Counted from the first letter of the stretch, positions 8,514 through 17,547 are shown. The stretch: 64,000 bases of DNA from Natronomonas gomsonensis (GCF_024300825.1 NZ_CP101323.1:2728001-2792000); one strand, 5' to 3'. The notes: a model not told the origin generated them from the letters alone. Translations and numbers: made by a program.

Positions 8514-9266
8514 TCACTCCTCGTCAGGGACGCCTTCGCCGCTGCGGCCCGCTCCGCCGGCAAATCGGTCGGCTCCGGCCTCGGCCACGTCGAGCGCACG
8601 CGACCCGTGCCAGCCTTCGGCCGCCAACCCCTGTTCCAGCGTCGACCCGAGGCCGTCGTAAACCGCCTCCCGGTCGGTTCGGAGCGTCTCTTGTGGAAAT
8701 CCGGCGACGGTCTCGCCCAACTCGACGGCGGCATCGAGCGCTGTCCCCTCCTCGACGAGTCGATTGACCAGTCCCCACTCCATAGCGGTCTCGGGGTCGA
8801 CCTCCCGACCGGTGATTATCATGTCCAGAGCCCGCCCCAATCCGATGACGTGCGGGAGCCGTTGTGTACCGCCGTCGACTAACGGGACGCCGAAGCGACG
8901 CTCGAAACATCCGAAAACGGCGGATGAACTCGCAATACGGAGGTCACACCACAGCGCCATCTCCAGTCCGCCGGCGACGCAGTGGCCCTCGATGGCCGCG
9001 ATGGTCGGCTTCGAGACGCGCGTCCGCGTGAACCCGAGCCAGCCCTCCGGTCGGTCCTCCAAATCCATCGCCTTGAGGTCCGCCCCCGCGGAGAACGTCC
9101 CTTCGCTGCCGGTCAACACGCCGACGAGGGCGTCGTCGTCCCCATCGAAGCGCTCCCACGCGTCGCCGAGGGCTTCAGCGGTTTCGTTGTCGATGGCGTT
9201 ACGCCGCCCGGGTCGGTCGACCGTGACGACGGCGACCGGTCCCTCGAGTTCGTAATGGACTGCCAT
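8514..9266 (-). CDS. Enoyl-CoA hydratase/isomerase family protein
   Basis: A 250-residue crotonase-fold protein. The family signature is seen as RPGRRNAIDNET, the oxyanion-hole block FSAGADLKAMD, and IEGHCVAGGLEMALWCDLRIAS followed by FGVPLVDGGTQRLP. Crotonase enzymes hydrate or isomerise acyl-CoA thioesters. The conserved second catalytic Glu position reads PLVDGGTQ (Asp in place of the usual Glu), so hydratase activity is less certain than the fold. Monocistronic, leftward. Confidence 0.87.
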   Translation of the reverse strand: MAVHYELEGPVAVVTVDRPGRRNAIDNETAEALGDAWERFDGDDDALVGVLTGSEGTFSAGADLKAMDLEDRPEGWLGFTRTRVSKPTIAAIEGHCVAGGLEMALWCDLRIASSSAVFGCFERRFGVPLVDGGTQRLPHVIGLGRALDMIITGREVDPETAMEWGLVNRLVEEGTALDAAVELGETVAGFPQETLRTDREAVYDGLGSTLEQGLAAEGWHGSRALDVAEAGADRFAGGAGRSGEGVPDEE

Positions 9267-9397
9267 AGCCCACGGAGCGGCGGGAGTATAAAAAGAGTGG
9301 CGTCAGTTGTCTCCAATAAACTGTATGTCGGGATATCGAATCGGTACTCGTTGGTTCGACCCACGCATCTATACGCCCCCCACTCGAAGGGGTCGGC

Positions 9398-10798
9398 GTG
9401 TCAACCGTTCGTCCGCTCGCAGTCGTTTTCCTCGTCTGTGCGGTCGTCCTCGCCGGGTGTTCGGGTGCGCCCGTCTCCGTCGAGGATGATTCGACACCGA
9501 CGCCGGAGTCCGGTACCGTCTCGACCAACGGAACCGTCGCCGTCCACAACATCAACGTCGGCCAGTCGGTGAGTACGCTCGTCGTCGGACCGACCGGCGA
9601 GACGATACTCATCGACACCGGCCACTACAACGACGACGGTGAGTACGTCATCGACTACCTCCAGCGACAGGATATCGATCGCATCGACTATCTCGTTACG
9701 TCGCACAACGACGCCGACCACATCGGTGGCAACGCGGCCGTCATCGAGCACTTCGAGACCGAAGCCGACGGCGTCGGCGCGGTGTACGACCCCGGCATCG
9801 CCGCGAGTACCGCCACCTACGGGGAGTATCTCGACGCCATCGAGCGTCACGACGTGACGCTGTACGAGACGCGGGCCGGCGATTCGATTCCGTTCGACGG
9901 CGTCGAAACCGAGGTGCTCGGCCCGCCCGAACCTTACGTCGACGGCGAGGACCGAAACGAGAACAGCATCGTTCTCCGACTCTCCTACGGTTCGACGAGT
10001 TTCCTCTACACCGGTGACGCCGAAGGGGACGCCGAGCGACGACTCGTCGAGGAGTACGGTTCGGGGCTGGACTCGACGGTGTACAAAGCCGGCCACCACG
10101 GGAGCAGCAGTTCCAGCAGCGAGACGCTTCTCGACGCTGTCGACCCGAAGGCCGCTGTCGTTTCGAGCGCGTACGACTCCCAGTACGGGCATCCACACGA
10201 CGAGGTGCTTGAGGCGTTCTCCGAGCGGTCGATTCCGACCTACTGGACGGCGACTCACGGCAACGTCGTCTTCGTCACCAACGGCGAGGGCGTCTCCGTT
10301 CGAACACAGGCCGAGGCCCCGACGGACCCGCTGTCGATTCGAGACGCGGCGCCGGTCGCTCCCGGAACCACGACGCCGGTCGAAGAGCGCGCTCGAATCG
10401 GTGCTGCGCCGTCGGCAACGTCGACGCCGACCGAGACGGCGCGGGCCGACGGCGGCACCGAAACCGAGGGTGAACTGGTCGTCGAGACGATTCACGCCGA
10501 CGCCGACGGCGACGACCGTGAGAACCTCAACGACGAGTACGTAACCTTCCGCAACGTCGGGGACGGCCCGCTCGATTTGGGCGGCTGGACGCTTCGAGAC
10601 GAGGCCGACAAAACGTACACGTTCCCCCAACTGACGCTTTCGGCCGGCGAGACCGTCACCGTCTACACCGGAAGCGGCACCGACACCGACACCGAACTGT
10701 ACTGGGGGGCCGACGGCCCGGTCTGGAACAACGCTGGCGACACCGTAATCGTGACGAACGCGGCGGGCGAACGTGTCCTCACGGAGTCCTATTCATGA
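9398..10798 (+). CDS. Lipoprotein metallo-beta-lactamase (ComEC-like) with lamin-tail domain
   Basis: A 466-residue exported protein: a signal peptide ending in the lipobox LAGC (Cys about 21), a ComEC/Rec2-type metallo-beta-lactamase domain (about 48-300) with SHNDADHIGG, LYTGDAEGDA and KAGHHGSS metal-binding motifs, a low-complexity Thr/Pro linker, then a lamin-tail (LTD) domain (about 355-466; NDEYVTFRNVGDGPLDLGGW). Such proteins are probably extracellular nucleases or phosphoesterases; the substrate is unproven. It begins with GTG at 9398, giving an intact signal peptide. The DUF3006 gene overlaps its stop by four bases. Confidence 0.9.
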   Translation: MSTVRPLAVVFLVCAVVLAGCSGAPVSVEDDSTPTPESGTVSTNGTVAVHNINVGQSVSTLVVGPTGETILIDTGHYNDDGEYVIDYLQRQDIDRIDYLVTSHNDADHIGGNAAVIEHFETEADGVGAVYDPGIAASTATYGEYLDAIERHDVTLYETRAGDSIPFDGVETEVLGPPEPYVDGEDRNENSIVLRLSYGSTSFLYTGDAEGDAERRLVEEYGSGLDSTVYKAGHHGSSSSSSETLLDAVDPKAAVVSSAYDSQYGHPHDEVLEAFSERSIPTYWTATHGNVVFVTNGEGVSVRTQAEAPTDPLSIRDAAPVAPGTTTPVEERARIGAAPSATSTPTETARADGGTETEGELVVETIHADADGDDRENLNDEYVTFRNVGDGPLDLGGWTLRDEADKTYTFPQLTLSAGETVTVYTGSGTDTDTELYWGADGPVWNNAGDTVIVTNAAGERVLTESYS

Positions 10799-11085
10799 TT
10801 TCAGACGGGCGCTACGTCGCGGTGGTCGACCGCATCGAAGACGGGGTCGCCGCGGTGATACCCGAGGTCGACGGCGTCGGTGAGGAACTCCTCGTCGACC
10901 CCGAGGCGTTACCGGAGCGGGCCCGCCATGCCGACGCAGTCCTCGATGTCGTGGTCGCCGACGGTGAACTCAGCGAAGCGACGTACGACGCCGAGGAAAC
11001 GGAACGGCGAAAGGAGACGGCACAGAGCCGATTCGACAAACTCTCGAAACGACCACCGAAAGACGAGGAAGACGACGAGGAGTAA
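10795..11085 (+). CDS. DUF3006 family protein
   Basis: A 96-residue acidic protein with the DUF3006 layout: an early VVDRIEDGVAAVI strand, a GVGEELLVDPEALPERAR segment and a charged C-terminal helix. DUF3006 genes commonly accompany ComEC-like metallo-beta-lactamase genes in bacteria and archaea, and here the start overlaps the stop of that gene (ATGA), so the two are one translational unit. The molecular role is unknown. Confidence 0.88.
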   Translation: MISDGRYVAVVDRIEDGVAAVIPEVDGVGEELLVDPEALPERARHADAVLDVVVADGELSEATYDAEETERRKETAQSRFDKLSKRPPKDEEDDEE

Positions 11086-11109
11086 CGTCTTGCTCCGACG
11101 GACGAAACG

Positions 11110-12171
11110 CTACCCGTGGGCTTCGTCTAGTGGGTCCTCCAACTCGCCCATGACGGCTTCGAGGGCGTCGGTGGCGGTCATCAGACCGACGACTTCGCCG
11201 TCCCGTAACACCAAGGCGAGTTCCTGGCCTTCGGCCTGAAACTGGTCGAAGGCGTCGCTGATGCTCGTGTCGGCAGCGAGGGTCATCGGCGGCGCGGCGA
11301 TGTCCTCGAAGGTAACTTCCCCGGCCTGCAGGCGCTCGATGTTGTTCAGAATCGACGGCGCGTAGACGATGCCGCGGAAGTCGGTGGGCTCCTCGCCGAC
11401 GAGCGGGAATCGGGTGTGTGGCGTCTCCCGGATGCGCTCGAGGTTCGTCTCGATGGTGTCCGTCGTCGATAGGGCGATGACGTCCGTCGGGTCGACCATG
11501 ATGTCGCTGATTGGGAGTTCGTCCACCGCCAGAGCGTTGAGGACCTCCTCGCGGCGCTCGTCGTTGAGGTTGCCCTCGTCCAGCAGGCTATCGATGCGGT
11601 TTCGGAGGTCCGCACGGCTCTCGAGGACGTCCTCTTCGGTCTCCAGCCACGCGCCGGTCATCTCGATGCCGAACAGTTTCAGCGTCGCCTTCGCCACCCA
11701 GTCTCCGAGGGTGATTATCGGCGAAATCAGTGCGTTGAACCAGTACAGCGGCGTCGCGCCGTATCGACACACGAACCGCGAGCGCTCGACGCCGAGATAC
11801 GTCGGCGTCTGTTCGCCGTGGGTGAGATGGACGAGATTGATGATACCGAAGGCGATGATGGCGCCAGCGCCGACGGAGGCCAGCGCCGTGTTCGCGAAGT
11901 ACGGTTCGAACAGCGCCGCCAGCGCCGGCTCGGCGACGATACCCACCGCGATACTGGAGGCGGTAATGCCGACCTGACAGGTGGTCAGATATATCTCCAG
12001 GTTCTGTGTCATCTCCCAGGCACGCTCGAGTGCGGCCGTTTCGCCGATGAATTCTCCTCTGGTGAACTGCCGTGCTCGTGTCAGCGCGAACTCGATGGCG
12101 ACGAAGAAGCCGTTGGCGAGGATGAGCAACACGCCAGCGACTAATCGGAACGATATCTCCAGTGGAGTCAT
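11110..12171 (-). CDS. CNNM-domain membrane protein with CBS pair (CorC/HlyC-like)
   Basis: A 353-residue protein. Residues about 1-190 form a CNNM/DUF21 transmembrane domain (FRLVAGVLLILANGFFVAIEFA start; CQVGITASSIAVG) and residues about 210-340 a pair of CBS domains beginning at ISDIMVDPTDVIALS and ending VVGLMTATDALEA. CNNM proteins are linked to Mg/Co efflux or ion homeostasis, with CBS domains sensing adenine nucleotides; the precise substrate is inference. No C-terminal CorC transporter-associated domain is present. Convergent with the DUF3006 gene. Confidence 0.9.
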   Translation of the reverse strand: MTPLEISFRLVAGVLLILANGFFVAIEFALTRARQFTRGEFIGETAALERAWEMTQNLEIYLTTCQVGITASSIAVGIVAEPALAALFEPYFANTALASVGAGAIIAFGIINLVHLTHGEQTPTYLGVERSRFVCRYGATPLYWFNALISPIITLGDWVAKATLKLFGIEMTGAWLETEEDVLESRADLRNRIDSLLDEGNLNDERREEVLNALAVDELPISDIMVDPTDVIALSTTDTIETNLERIRETPHTRFPLVGEEPTDFRGIVYAPSILNNIERLQAGEVTFEDIAAPPMTLAADTSISDAFDQFQAEGQELALVLRDGEVVGLMTATDALEAVMGELEDPLDEAHG

Positions 12172-12226
12172 TCACGGGCGATTATCCCCAGGAAACTGAA
12201 ATATCCTCTGGCTCTCGGCGACGCCG

Positions 12227-13651
12227 TCACTCCAACTGCTCGCCGACGATGCGGTCGGCGTGCTCGATGAAGGTTTCCTCGGTGCCGGCCGGAATCGTCG
12301 CCCCGGCGGCCACGTCGTGACCTCCGCCGTCGCCGCCCGCTTTCTGACTCGCCTCTTTCATCACGACCGAGAGGTCCAGTCCCTCGCTCACGAGCGACCC
12401 GGTTCCGCGGCCCGACACTTTCGTCTCCTCGTCGTTCTTGCGAGCGAAGGCGATGATGGGTCGGTTCCGCGAGACGCCGTCGGCGCCCATCGACATCCCG
12501 GCGATGATGCCGACGATGGTCTCTCGAATCTCGTCGCCGGCATCGAACCACTGCAGGTTGTCTTCCTGCTCGACACCCCGCTGTTCGACCCACTCGATGC
12601 CCTCCGAGAGGTTCCGGCGGTGGTTTCGCAGGAGTTCTCGGGCGCGTTCGAGGGCCTCACCTCGGTCGCCGAGACACACGGCTAACCCTACGTCGGCGCG
12701 TTCGTACCGTGCGGTGGCGTTGAGCAGCGTCGAGAACTCGCTCGCGTCTCGGAGTTCCGTTCCGACCGCCTCCTCACGAAGGATGTAGGTCGTTCCGACG
12801 AGGCGGTCGATTTTGAAGGCGGGAACGCCACGCTTGACGGCGTGTTGGACGAGTGCGCTGGCGACCGACTGGCGTTCGTCGTCGGTGAGGTCGACCCACC
12901 GCTTCCAGTTTCCGTCCTCGCGGCACGCCACGTCCAAATCGGAGAGAAACGAGACGGCGCCGCGTTCGTCGTTCGTGATGCCCGGAATCCGTACGTCGGA
13001 GGCGTATTCGAGCAGTTTCGGTAGTGGCCGGGTCTGTTTCCCGTAGACGGCGAGGTCCTTCGTCTCTTCCAGCACCCCCGCCTCGACGCCGTCGGCGACG
13101 ATGGCGGCGTTGGCACCATGGAGTGCACCGCTTTTGGCTTGCATGTCCCCGACGGCACCGACGACCGCCAGTGCCGCGAGGTCACGGTTGTCGTGTGCGT
13201 CGCTCTCGGCTGCGAGTGCGCGCGCGAGGACGTACGCCGCGCCGGCCCCGGACATCTCCGAGGCGCCGTCGATACCCTCCAACAGCGGGTTGAGGTGGTA
13301 CTCCGTCTCGGCGTCTGCGGGCTGGTGGTGGTCGGCGATGACCGGCGTAAAATCGCCCGCGGCCTCGTGTTCGGCGATGATGTCGAGTTGGCCGCTGCCG
13401 AAGTCGGTGAACAACACGGTGTCGTACCCGTGTTCGGCGATGCCGGCTATCGACTCGGCGTCGAGTTGCTTTTCGAACACCGTCTCGAAGGGAAGCGACG
13501 CGCGTTCCAGCGCCGTCGACGCGACGCCGGCGCTGGTCAGTCCGTCGGCGTCGATGTGGGAGGCCAACAGCACGCGGTCGGCGTCGAGCAGGCGTTCGGC
13601 ACACGCCGCGGCGGTGGTCGCTAACTCCGGGACGGGTGCGTCGGCAGCCAT
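12227..13651 (-). CDS. DHH/DHHA1 family phosphoesterase (RecJ-like nuclease)
   Basis: A 474-residue protein with the DHH motifs LASHIDADGLTSAG (motif I, near 30), LFTDFGSGQ (motif II), IADHHQP (motif III, DHH) and a C-terminal DHHA1 domain with KAGGDGGGHDVAAGATIP. Haloarchaeal proteins of this type are annotated as single-stranded-DNA-specific exonuclease RecJ-like or GINS-associated nuclease; which activity applies is not decidable here. It is the last gene of the leftward hem operon, 27 bp after hemD, with no obvious functional link to tetrapyrroles. Confidence 0.88.
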   Translation of the reverse strand: MAADAPVPELATTAAACAERLLDADRVLLASHIDADGLTSAGVASTALERASLPFETVFEKQLDAESIAGIAEHGYDTVLFTDFGSGQLDIIAEHEAAGDFTPVIADHHQPADAETEYHLNPLLEGIDGASEMSGAGAAYVLARALAAESDAHDNRDLAALAVVGAVGDMQAKSGALHGANAAIVADGVEAGVLEETKDLAVYGKQTRPLPKLLEYASDVRIPGITNDERGAVSFLSDLDVACREDGNWKRWVDLTDDERQSVASALVQHAVKRGVPAFKIDRLVGTTYILREEAVGTELRDASEFSTLLNATARYERADVGLAVCLGDRGEALERARELLRNHRRNLSEGIEWVEQRGVEQEDNLQWFDAGDEIRETIVGIIAGMSMGADGVSRNRPIIAFARKNDEETKVSGRGTGSLVSEGLDLSVVMKEASQKAGGDGGGHDVAAGATIPAGTEETFIEHADRIVGEQLE

Positions 13652-13678
13652 CTACGGATTCGTACTGCGCTCTCGGGT

Positions 13679-14410
13679 TTAAACCTCCGGACCGACCCGT
13701 GTGAGGACCGCCTCTGCCAGCGCCTCGAATTCTGCGACGGTCGGGACCACATCGACGGTGATACCCGCGTTCTCGGCCGTTTCGCGGGTCGGTTCGCCGA
13801 TGGCGCCGACGACGGCGTCGTTCAACCCTTCGATGGCGTCGGCTCGGACGCCCCGTTCGGCGGCGGCCTCGAGGAAGTGCTCTACCGTGAGCGAGGAGGT
13901 GAAACAGGCGCCGTCGAGTCGGCCCTCCGCTGCAGCGACCGCCGATTTACCGGCTTCCGGTGGCCGACGGAGACGGTACAACACCGTCTCGTGGACGTAC
14001 GCGCCCGCGGCTTCGAGGCCGTCGGTGAGCACCGGCGACCCGTGGTCCGAGCGGGCGACCTCGATTCGGGCGCCGGGGGCGTCGGTTCGGAGTTCCTCGA
14101 CGAGTCCCGACGAGGAGTACTCCCCGGGGATGCGGTCGACACCGTATCCGGCCTGCTCCAGCGCCTTGGCGGTCGCAGAGCCGATGGCGACGATTTCGCC
14201 GGCCGGCTCCCACCCGGCGTCGGCGGTCAGTTCGACGCCGGTCTTGCTCGTCAGCACGGTAAACGCCGCATCGTCCCGCGGCGTCTCGCCGGTCGGTTCG
14301 ACGGTCAACATCGGGTCCGAAAGCGGCTCACCGCCGAGCGAGCGGACGATTTCGGCCGCTTCGGCCGCTCGCTCGTCGTCAGGTCGGAAGAACGCGACCG
14401 TCTCAGACAT
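13679..14410 (-). CDS. hemD: Uroporphyrinogen-III synthase
   Basis: A 243-residue HemD, which closes hydroxymethylbilane into uroporphyrinogen III. This family is poorly conserved, but the protein starts VAFFRPDDERA, has LTSKTGVELTADAG and AIGSATAKALEQAGYGVD typical of domain 1/2 hinges, and VGAIGEPTRETAENAG near the C-terminus, and it sits directly after hemC and sumT on the same strand, which makes the call firm. Length is normal. Confidence 0.92.
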   Translation of the reverse strand: MSETVAFFRPDDERAAEAAEIVRSLGGEPLSDPMLTVEPTGETPRDDAAFTVLTSKTGVELTADAGWEPAGEIVAIGSATAKALEQAGYGVDRIPGEYSSSGLVEELRTDAPGARIEVARSDHGSPVLTDGLEAAGAYVHETVLYRLRRPPEAGKSAVAAAEGRLDGACFTSSLTVEHFLEAAAERGVRADAIEGLNDAVVGAIGEPTRETAENAGITVDVVPTVAEFEALAEAVLTRVGPEV

Positions 14411-14467
14411 CGCTCACTCGGCCTCCTGTCGTCCTGTCAGTTCGCATTTGATATCGTATCATGTGGT

Positions 14468-15241
14468 TTATTGAGTGTTCTCTCTCGAGTCGGGTTCGTT
14501 CTCCAGAAACGCCAGTACACGCTCTCTCGTCGCCGCGACGCCGCCGATGACGGTAATCGCCGGCGGTTCGATATCGGCGTCGTCGCGAACGTCGACAATC
14601 GTTTCCAGCGTGCCGACGGCGACTCGCTGGTCGGGCCAGGTCGCCCGCTCGACCAGTGCGACCGGCGTTTCCGGGTCCATACCGGCCGCCAGCAGTTCGT
14701 CGGTGTACAGCGGGAGTTTCCCGACGCCCATCAGAACGACGAGCGTGCCGCCGGTCTCTGCCAGCGCGGTCCAGTCGATTGCGGACTCGTCTTTCGTGGG
14801 GTCCTCGTGGCCGGTGACGAACGACACCGATGACGTGTGTTCGCGGTGGGTCACGGGGATGCCGGCGACGCCGGCCCCGGCGATGGCGCTCGTCACGCCG
14901 GGAACGTACTCGAAGGGAATCTCGTTTTCGGCCAGATGTTCGGCTTCCTCGCCGCCGCGGCCGAAGACGAAGGGGTCGCCGCCCTTGAGTCGGACGACGG
15001 TCTTTCCCTCCTCGGCGAGTTCGACCAACCGCTTGTTCGTGTACTCCTGTGGCGTCCACTCGCCGCCGGCGCGTTTTCCCACGTCCTCGCGCTTCTCCGC
15101 CGGAATCGACGACAGTATCTCGGGGCCGGGGAGTTTGTCGTGAAGCACCACGTCGGCCTCGTCGATGAGCCGTCGGGCTTTCACCGTCAGGAGTTCGGGG
15201 TCGCCGGGGCCGCTGCCGACGAGGTACACTTTCCCGGTCAC
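14468..15241 (-). CDS. sumT: Uroporphyrinogen-III C-methyltransferase
   Basis: A 257-residue SUMT (also named cobA/cysG-A) that methylates uroporphyrinogen III at C2 and C7 to precorrin-2, the precursor of sirohaem, cobalamin and archaeal haem. The S-adenosylmethionine-binding motifs are clear: LVGSGPGDPELLT at the start, VVRLKGGDPFVFGRGGEE near 85 and YVPGVTSAIAGAG near 115. Its ATG overlaps the hemC stop by four bases. In this window its product feeds the sirohaem cofactor of nitrite reductase NirA. Confidence 0.96.
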   Translation of the reverse strand: MTGKVYLVGSGPGDPELLTVKARRLIDEADVVLHDKLPGPEILSSIPAEKREDVGKRAGGEWTPQEYTNKRLVELAEEGKTVVRLKGGDPFVFGRGGEEAEHLAENEIPFEYVPGVTSAIAGAGVAGIPVTHREHTSSVSFVTGHEDPTKDESAIDWTALAETGGTLVVLMGVGKLPLYTDELLAAGMDPETPVALVERATWPDQRVAVGTLETIVDVRDDADIEPPAITVIGGVAATRERVLAFLENEPDSRENTQ

Positions 15242-16296
15242 GTCTCCCTCCTGGCGCGTTCGATGAGTTCGGCCGCACCTTCCTCGGCTAACCCCTCGGC
15301 GAACTCCCGGGCGGCTTCGGGGTGGGTTTCGACCGGCAAATCGCGCGTGGCCGATATTTCCTCGGTGCCGTCCTGTGAGAGCACCCGGACCTTCGCGTGG
15401 ACGTACTCCCCTTGGATGACCGCGTGAATGCCGACTGGAGCGACACAGCCGCCGCCCAGTGTCCCCAAAATCGTCCGCTCGACGGTGGTTTCGACACGTG
15501 TCCGCGGGTGGTCGAGTTCGTGATTAATCGTCTGTGCAATCTCGCCGTCGCGGGCGGTGACCGCGAGGGCACCCTGTCCCGGTGCCGGAACGAAGGATGC
15601 TCCGAGGCGTTCGTGGTCGACGGAATCGAGCAAGTCGCTGCGTTCGAGGCCGGCTTCCGCGAGGACGATGGCGTCGAATCGCGTCTCGACCTCTCGGCCG
15701 AGCGCCTGCCGTTCGAACTCCGTGAGGTCGTCGAACCACTCCTCGGCGGTGCGGTCGTAGGAGGTGTCCGACTCCTCGGTATCGGCGTCCATCCGCCGTT
15801 CGTGTTCGGTCTGCAATTCCGGTGCGAGTAACTTCTGAACCCGGGTGTCGACGTTACCGCGAAGCGGCTGTACGTCGAGGTCCGGACGCTCGGCCAACAG
15901 TTGGGCTTTCCGCCGCAGACTCGACGTGCCGACCGTCGAGCCGCTCGGCAGGTCCTTGAGGGTCGCCCCGTCGGACGTCAACAGGAGGTCGACGGGCGAG
16001 GCTCGCTCGGGAACGCCCGCGACGACCAACTCCTCGGGGAACTCGGTCGGCATGTCCTTCATCGAGTGTACCGCGGCGTCTACGGTACCGTCGATGACCT
16101 TCTCATCGAGGCTGCGGACGAACGCACCCGTCTTGCCGAGTCGGTGAATCAGCTCATCGCGCAGTTCGTCACCCGTCGTGGATACCTCGACCAACTCCAC
16201 GTCGCGTCTGCGGTTCTGCAGGCGCTGGGCCACCGCCTGGGCCTGTCGCAACGCGAGGTCCGACCCCCGTGTCGCCAGCCGAATCGTCTCAGTCAT
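15238..16296 (-). CDS. hemC: Hydroxymethylbilane synthase (porphobilinogen deaminase)
   Basis: A 352-residue HemC that polymerises four porphobilinogens. Motifs: LATRGSDLALRQAQ at the start, VHSMKDMPTEFP near 75, GTSSLRRKAQL near 125, and the dipyrromethane-cofactor Cys in LGGGCVAPVG near 290. Compared with typical enzymes (about 310 residues) there is an extra acidic segment of roughly 45 residues between the RGNVDTRVQKLL block and FDAIVLAEAGLERS. First gene of the hemC-sumT-hemD operon. Confidence 0.95.
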   Translation of the reverse strand: MTETIRLATRGSDLALRQAQAVAQRLQNRRRDVELVEVSTTGDELRDELIHRLGKTGAFVRSLDEKVIDGTVDAAVHSMKDMPTEFPEELVVAGVPERASPVDLLLTSDGATLKDLPSGSTVGTSSLRRKAQLLAERPDLDVQPLRGNVDTRVQKLLAPELQTEHERRMDADTEESDTSYDRTAEEWFDDLTEFERQALGREVETRFDAIVLAEAGLERSDLLDSVDHERLGASFVPAPGQGALAVTARDGEIAQTINHELDHPRTRVETTVERTILGTLGGGCVAPVGIHAVIQGEYVHAKVRVLSQDGTEEISATRDLPVETHPEAAREFAEGLAEEGAAELIERARRET

Positions 16297-16734
16297 ACCC
16301 GAACCTCCGTCGCGGCGGTTGAAACGCCCTTCGGCTTCTCCGGACGTGATTTCGTGTGCCGGGACGGCCGCCGATTTCTCGACGATAAACCGCTTCTCGA
16401 TATACGAAATCGGGTGTGCGGTCGACCCACAGGTTCGGAAGGTAGATACCTACAAATCAAAATACCCTTGACAAATGTACAGGACTACGCAATCGACAAC
16501 CCTCGATAGCGTGGCACTGTCTAGTTAAGCCAGTTTGAGAAGCGAGCAGGATCGCTTCGCGACTGCACCGGTGGTCGGCTACGCTGCCGCGATCGCCGGC
16601 ATCACCGCCGCCTGCGCCATTCTCTGGCACCCCTCTGGCCGTCTATTGGGAAACGCGGGCGCGATTCTCTTCTTTCTGAGGGATCGTTTGTCGAGAGGTC
16701 GGTAATCAACAGATTTTCGGCTCAAAAGTCCTGT
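16297..16734. other. Intergenic region at the left edge of the accessory island
   Basis: 438 bp without an intact gene. The first 180 bp hold the hemC upstream region; composition then becomes AT-richer. At 16512-16528 lies GGCACTGTCTAGTTAAG, which resembles terminal repeats I associate with haloarchaeal insertion sequences, followed immediately by a start-less reading frame (16529-16705). I see no tRNA. Confidence 0.5.
16529..16705 (+). pseudogene. 3' remnant of a membrane-protein gene
   Basis: An open frame of 58 codons plus stop with no start codon. It reads ...SEQDRFATAPVVGYAAA, then a hydrophobic helix ITAACAILW, and ends FFLRDRLSRGR-stop, so it looks like the C-terminus of a membrane protein. 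The frame is blocked upstream by TAA inside an IS-end-like sequence, suggesting that transposition or deletion removed the 5' part. It could also be chance; the identity is unknown. Confidence 0.35.
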
Positions 16735-17484
16735 TTAGCCAAGCCAGATCGGCCGCCTAACCGTTGTATTATCTACATTGTGGTACGTGACATGGATGTC
16801 AACGGTTACAGGGCCAGCTGTCTGCGGTCCACGGCCCGTATATGTAATCCTGTATTCGTGAACGAATCCATCAGTGCCAATATAGGCATACAGTTCCGCG
16901 TTTTCAATCGTCTCGAACTCGGTGATTGAAGCAATATTCTTTTGATGGAAGTCAGTCGACTGCACTAAGAATACGTCCTGACTCTCTCGTTCAACCTGAC
17001 TGTTAACCGTGGTTTGGAATGAATCAAAAACTAGGTACAGGCGATCTCGCTTCGAAGAAACTCCACCATAGTCCGGAGCGGTTCCAGTGATGTTCTCGAT
17101 GGTTGTCTCTTCTGTTGTCGTCCGGGCGACCCACGTTTGAGTGCCATTCGAATAACTCTCGGTTCGAAGCGATTGGTTAGCTGCTGGCCGTGTTTGAGTG
17201 ATAACTGAATAGAAGACCGAGTGATTTGACGCGACTTTCGTAGTCGTGTTTGTGGCACCCACACGAGTTCCGTTTTCGTCAGACCGAATCTCTGTCCGGT
17301 TAAATGTATATGACGAGTTGTCAAGTATATCCGCGTGGGCCCTTGCTAGCTCATCGGGATCTTCTACCCCCGCACTATCTAACCCGGGCGCAGCCGTCGA
17401 TTGTCCGTTTGGCGACTCAAACACTGTACATCCAGATAGCGCTAAACAGACACACAGGATGAGGATCACTTGATGGGATTCCAT
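16735..17484 (-). CDS. Haloarchaeal lipoprotein (DUF7537-like)
   Basis: A 249-residue secreted lipoprotein: a signal peptide with lipobox LSGC (Cys about 19), then a DPDELARAHADILDNSSYTF block that recurs at the start of a large haloarchaeal lipoprotein family, and a beta-rich body with many N-glycosylation sequons (NSS, NRT, NGT, NTT, NHS, NQS, NIT). Function unknown. The ATG at 17484 is chosen because it starts a good signal peptide; nine residues upstream in frame are unlikely. Codon use is AT-richer than the flanking core genes. Confidence 0.8.
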   Translation of the reverse strand: MESHQVILILCVCLALSGCTVFESPNGQSTAAPGLDSAGVEDPDELARAHADILDNSSYTFNRTEIRSDENGTRVGATNTTTKVASNHSVFYSVITQTRPAANQSLRTESYSNGTQTWVARTTTEETTIENITGTAPDYGGVSSKRDRLYLVFDSFQTTVNSQVERESQDVFLVQSTDFHQKNIASITEFETIENAELYAYIGTDGFVHEYRITYTGRGPQTAGPVTVDIHVTYHNVDNTTVRRPIWLG

Positions 17485-17518
17485 AGATGGGTCAGGTGAA
17501 CCGATTGGCACGTTATCT

Positions 17519-17534
17519 TCTAAATAAATAATAT
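17519..17534 (-). promoter_or_regulatory. Candidate promoter of the lipoprotein gene
   Basis: Read leftward, ATATTATTTATTTAG lies 35-50 nt upstream of the lipoprotein ATG, between it and the stop of the Cys-rich gene, so the lipoprotein probably has its own promoter. Confidence 0.45.
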
Positions 17535-17547
17535 TTGGTCAAATAAT

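Noticed and set aside
16297-16734. tRNA gene as an island attachment site
   Set aside because: I found no tRNA-like cloverleaf or TTCGA arm here or at the right edge, so integration at a tRNA is not supported.
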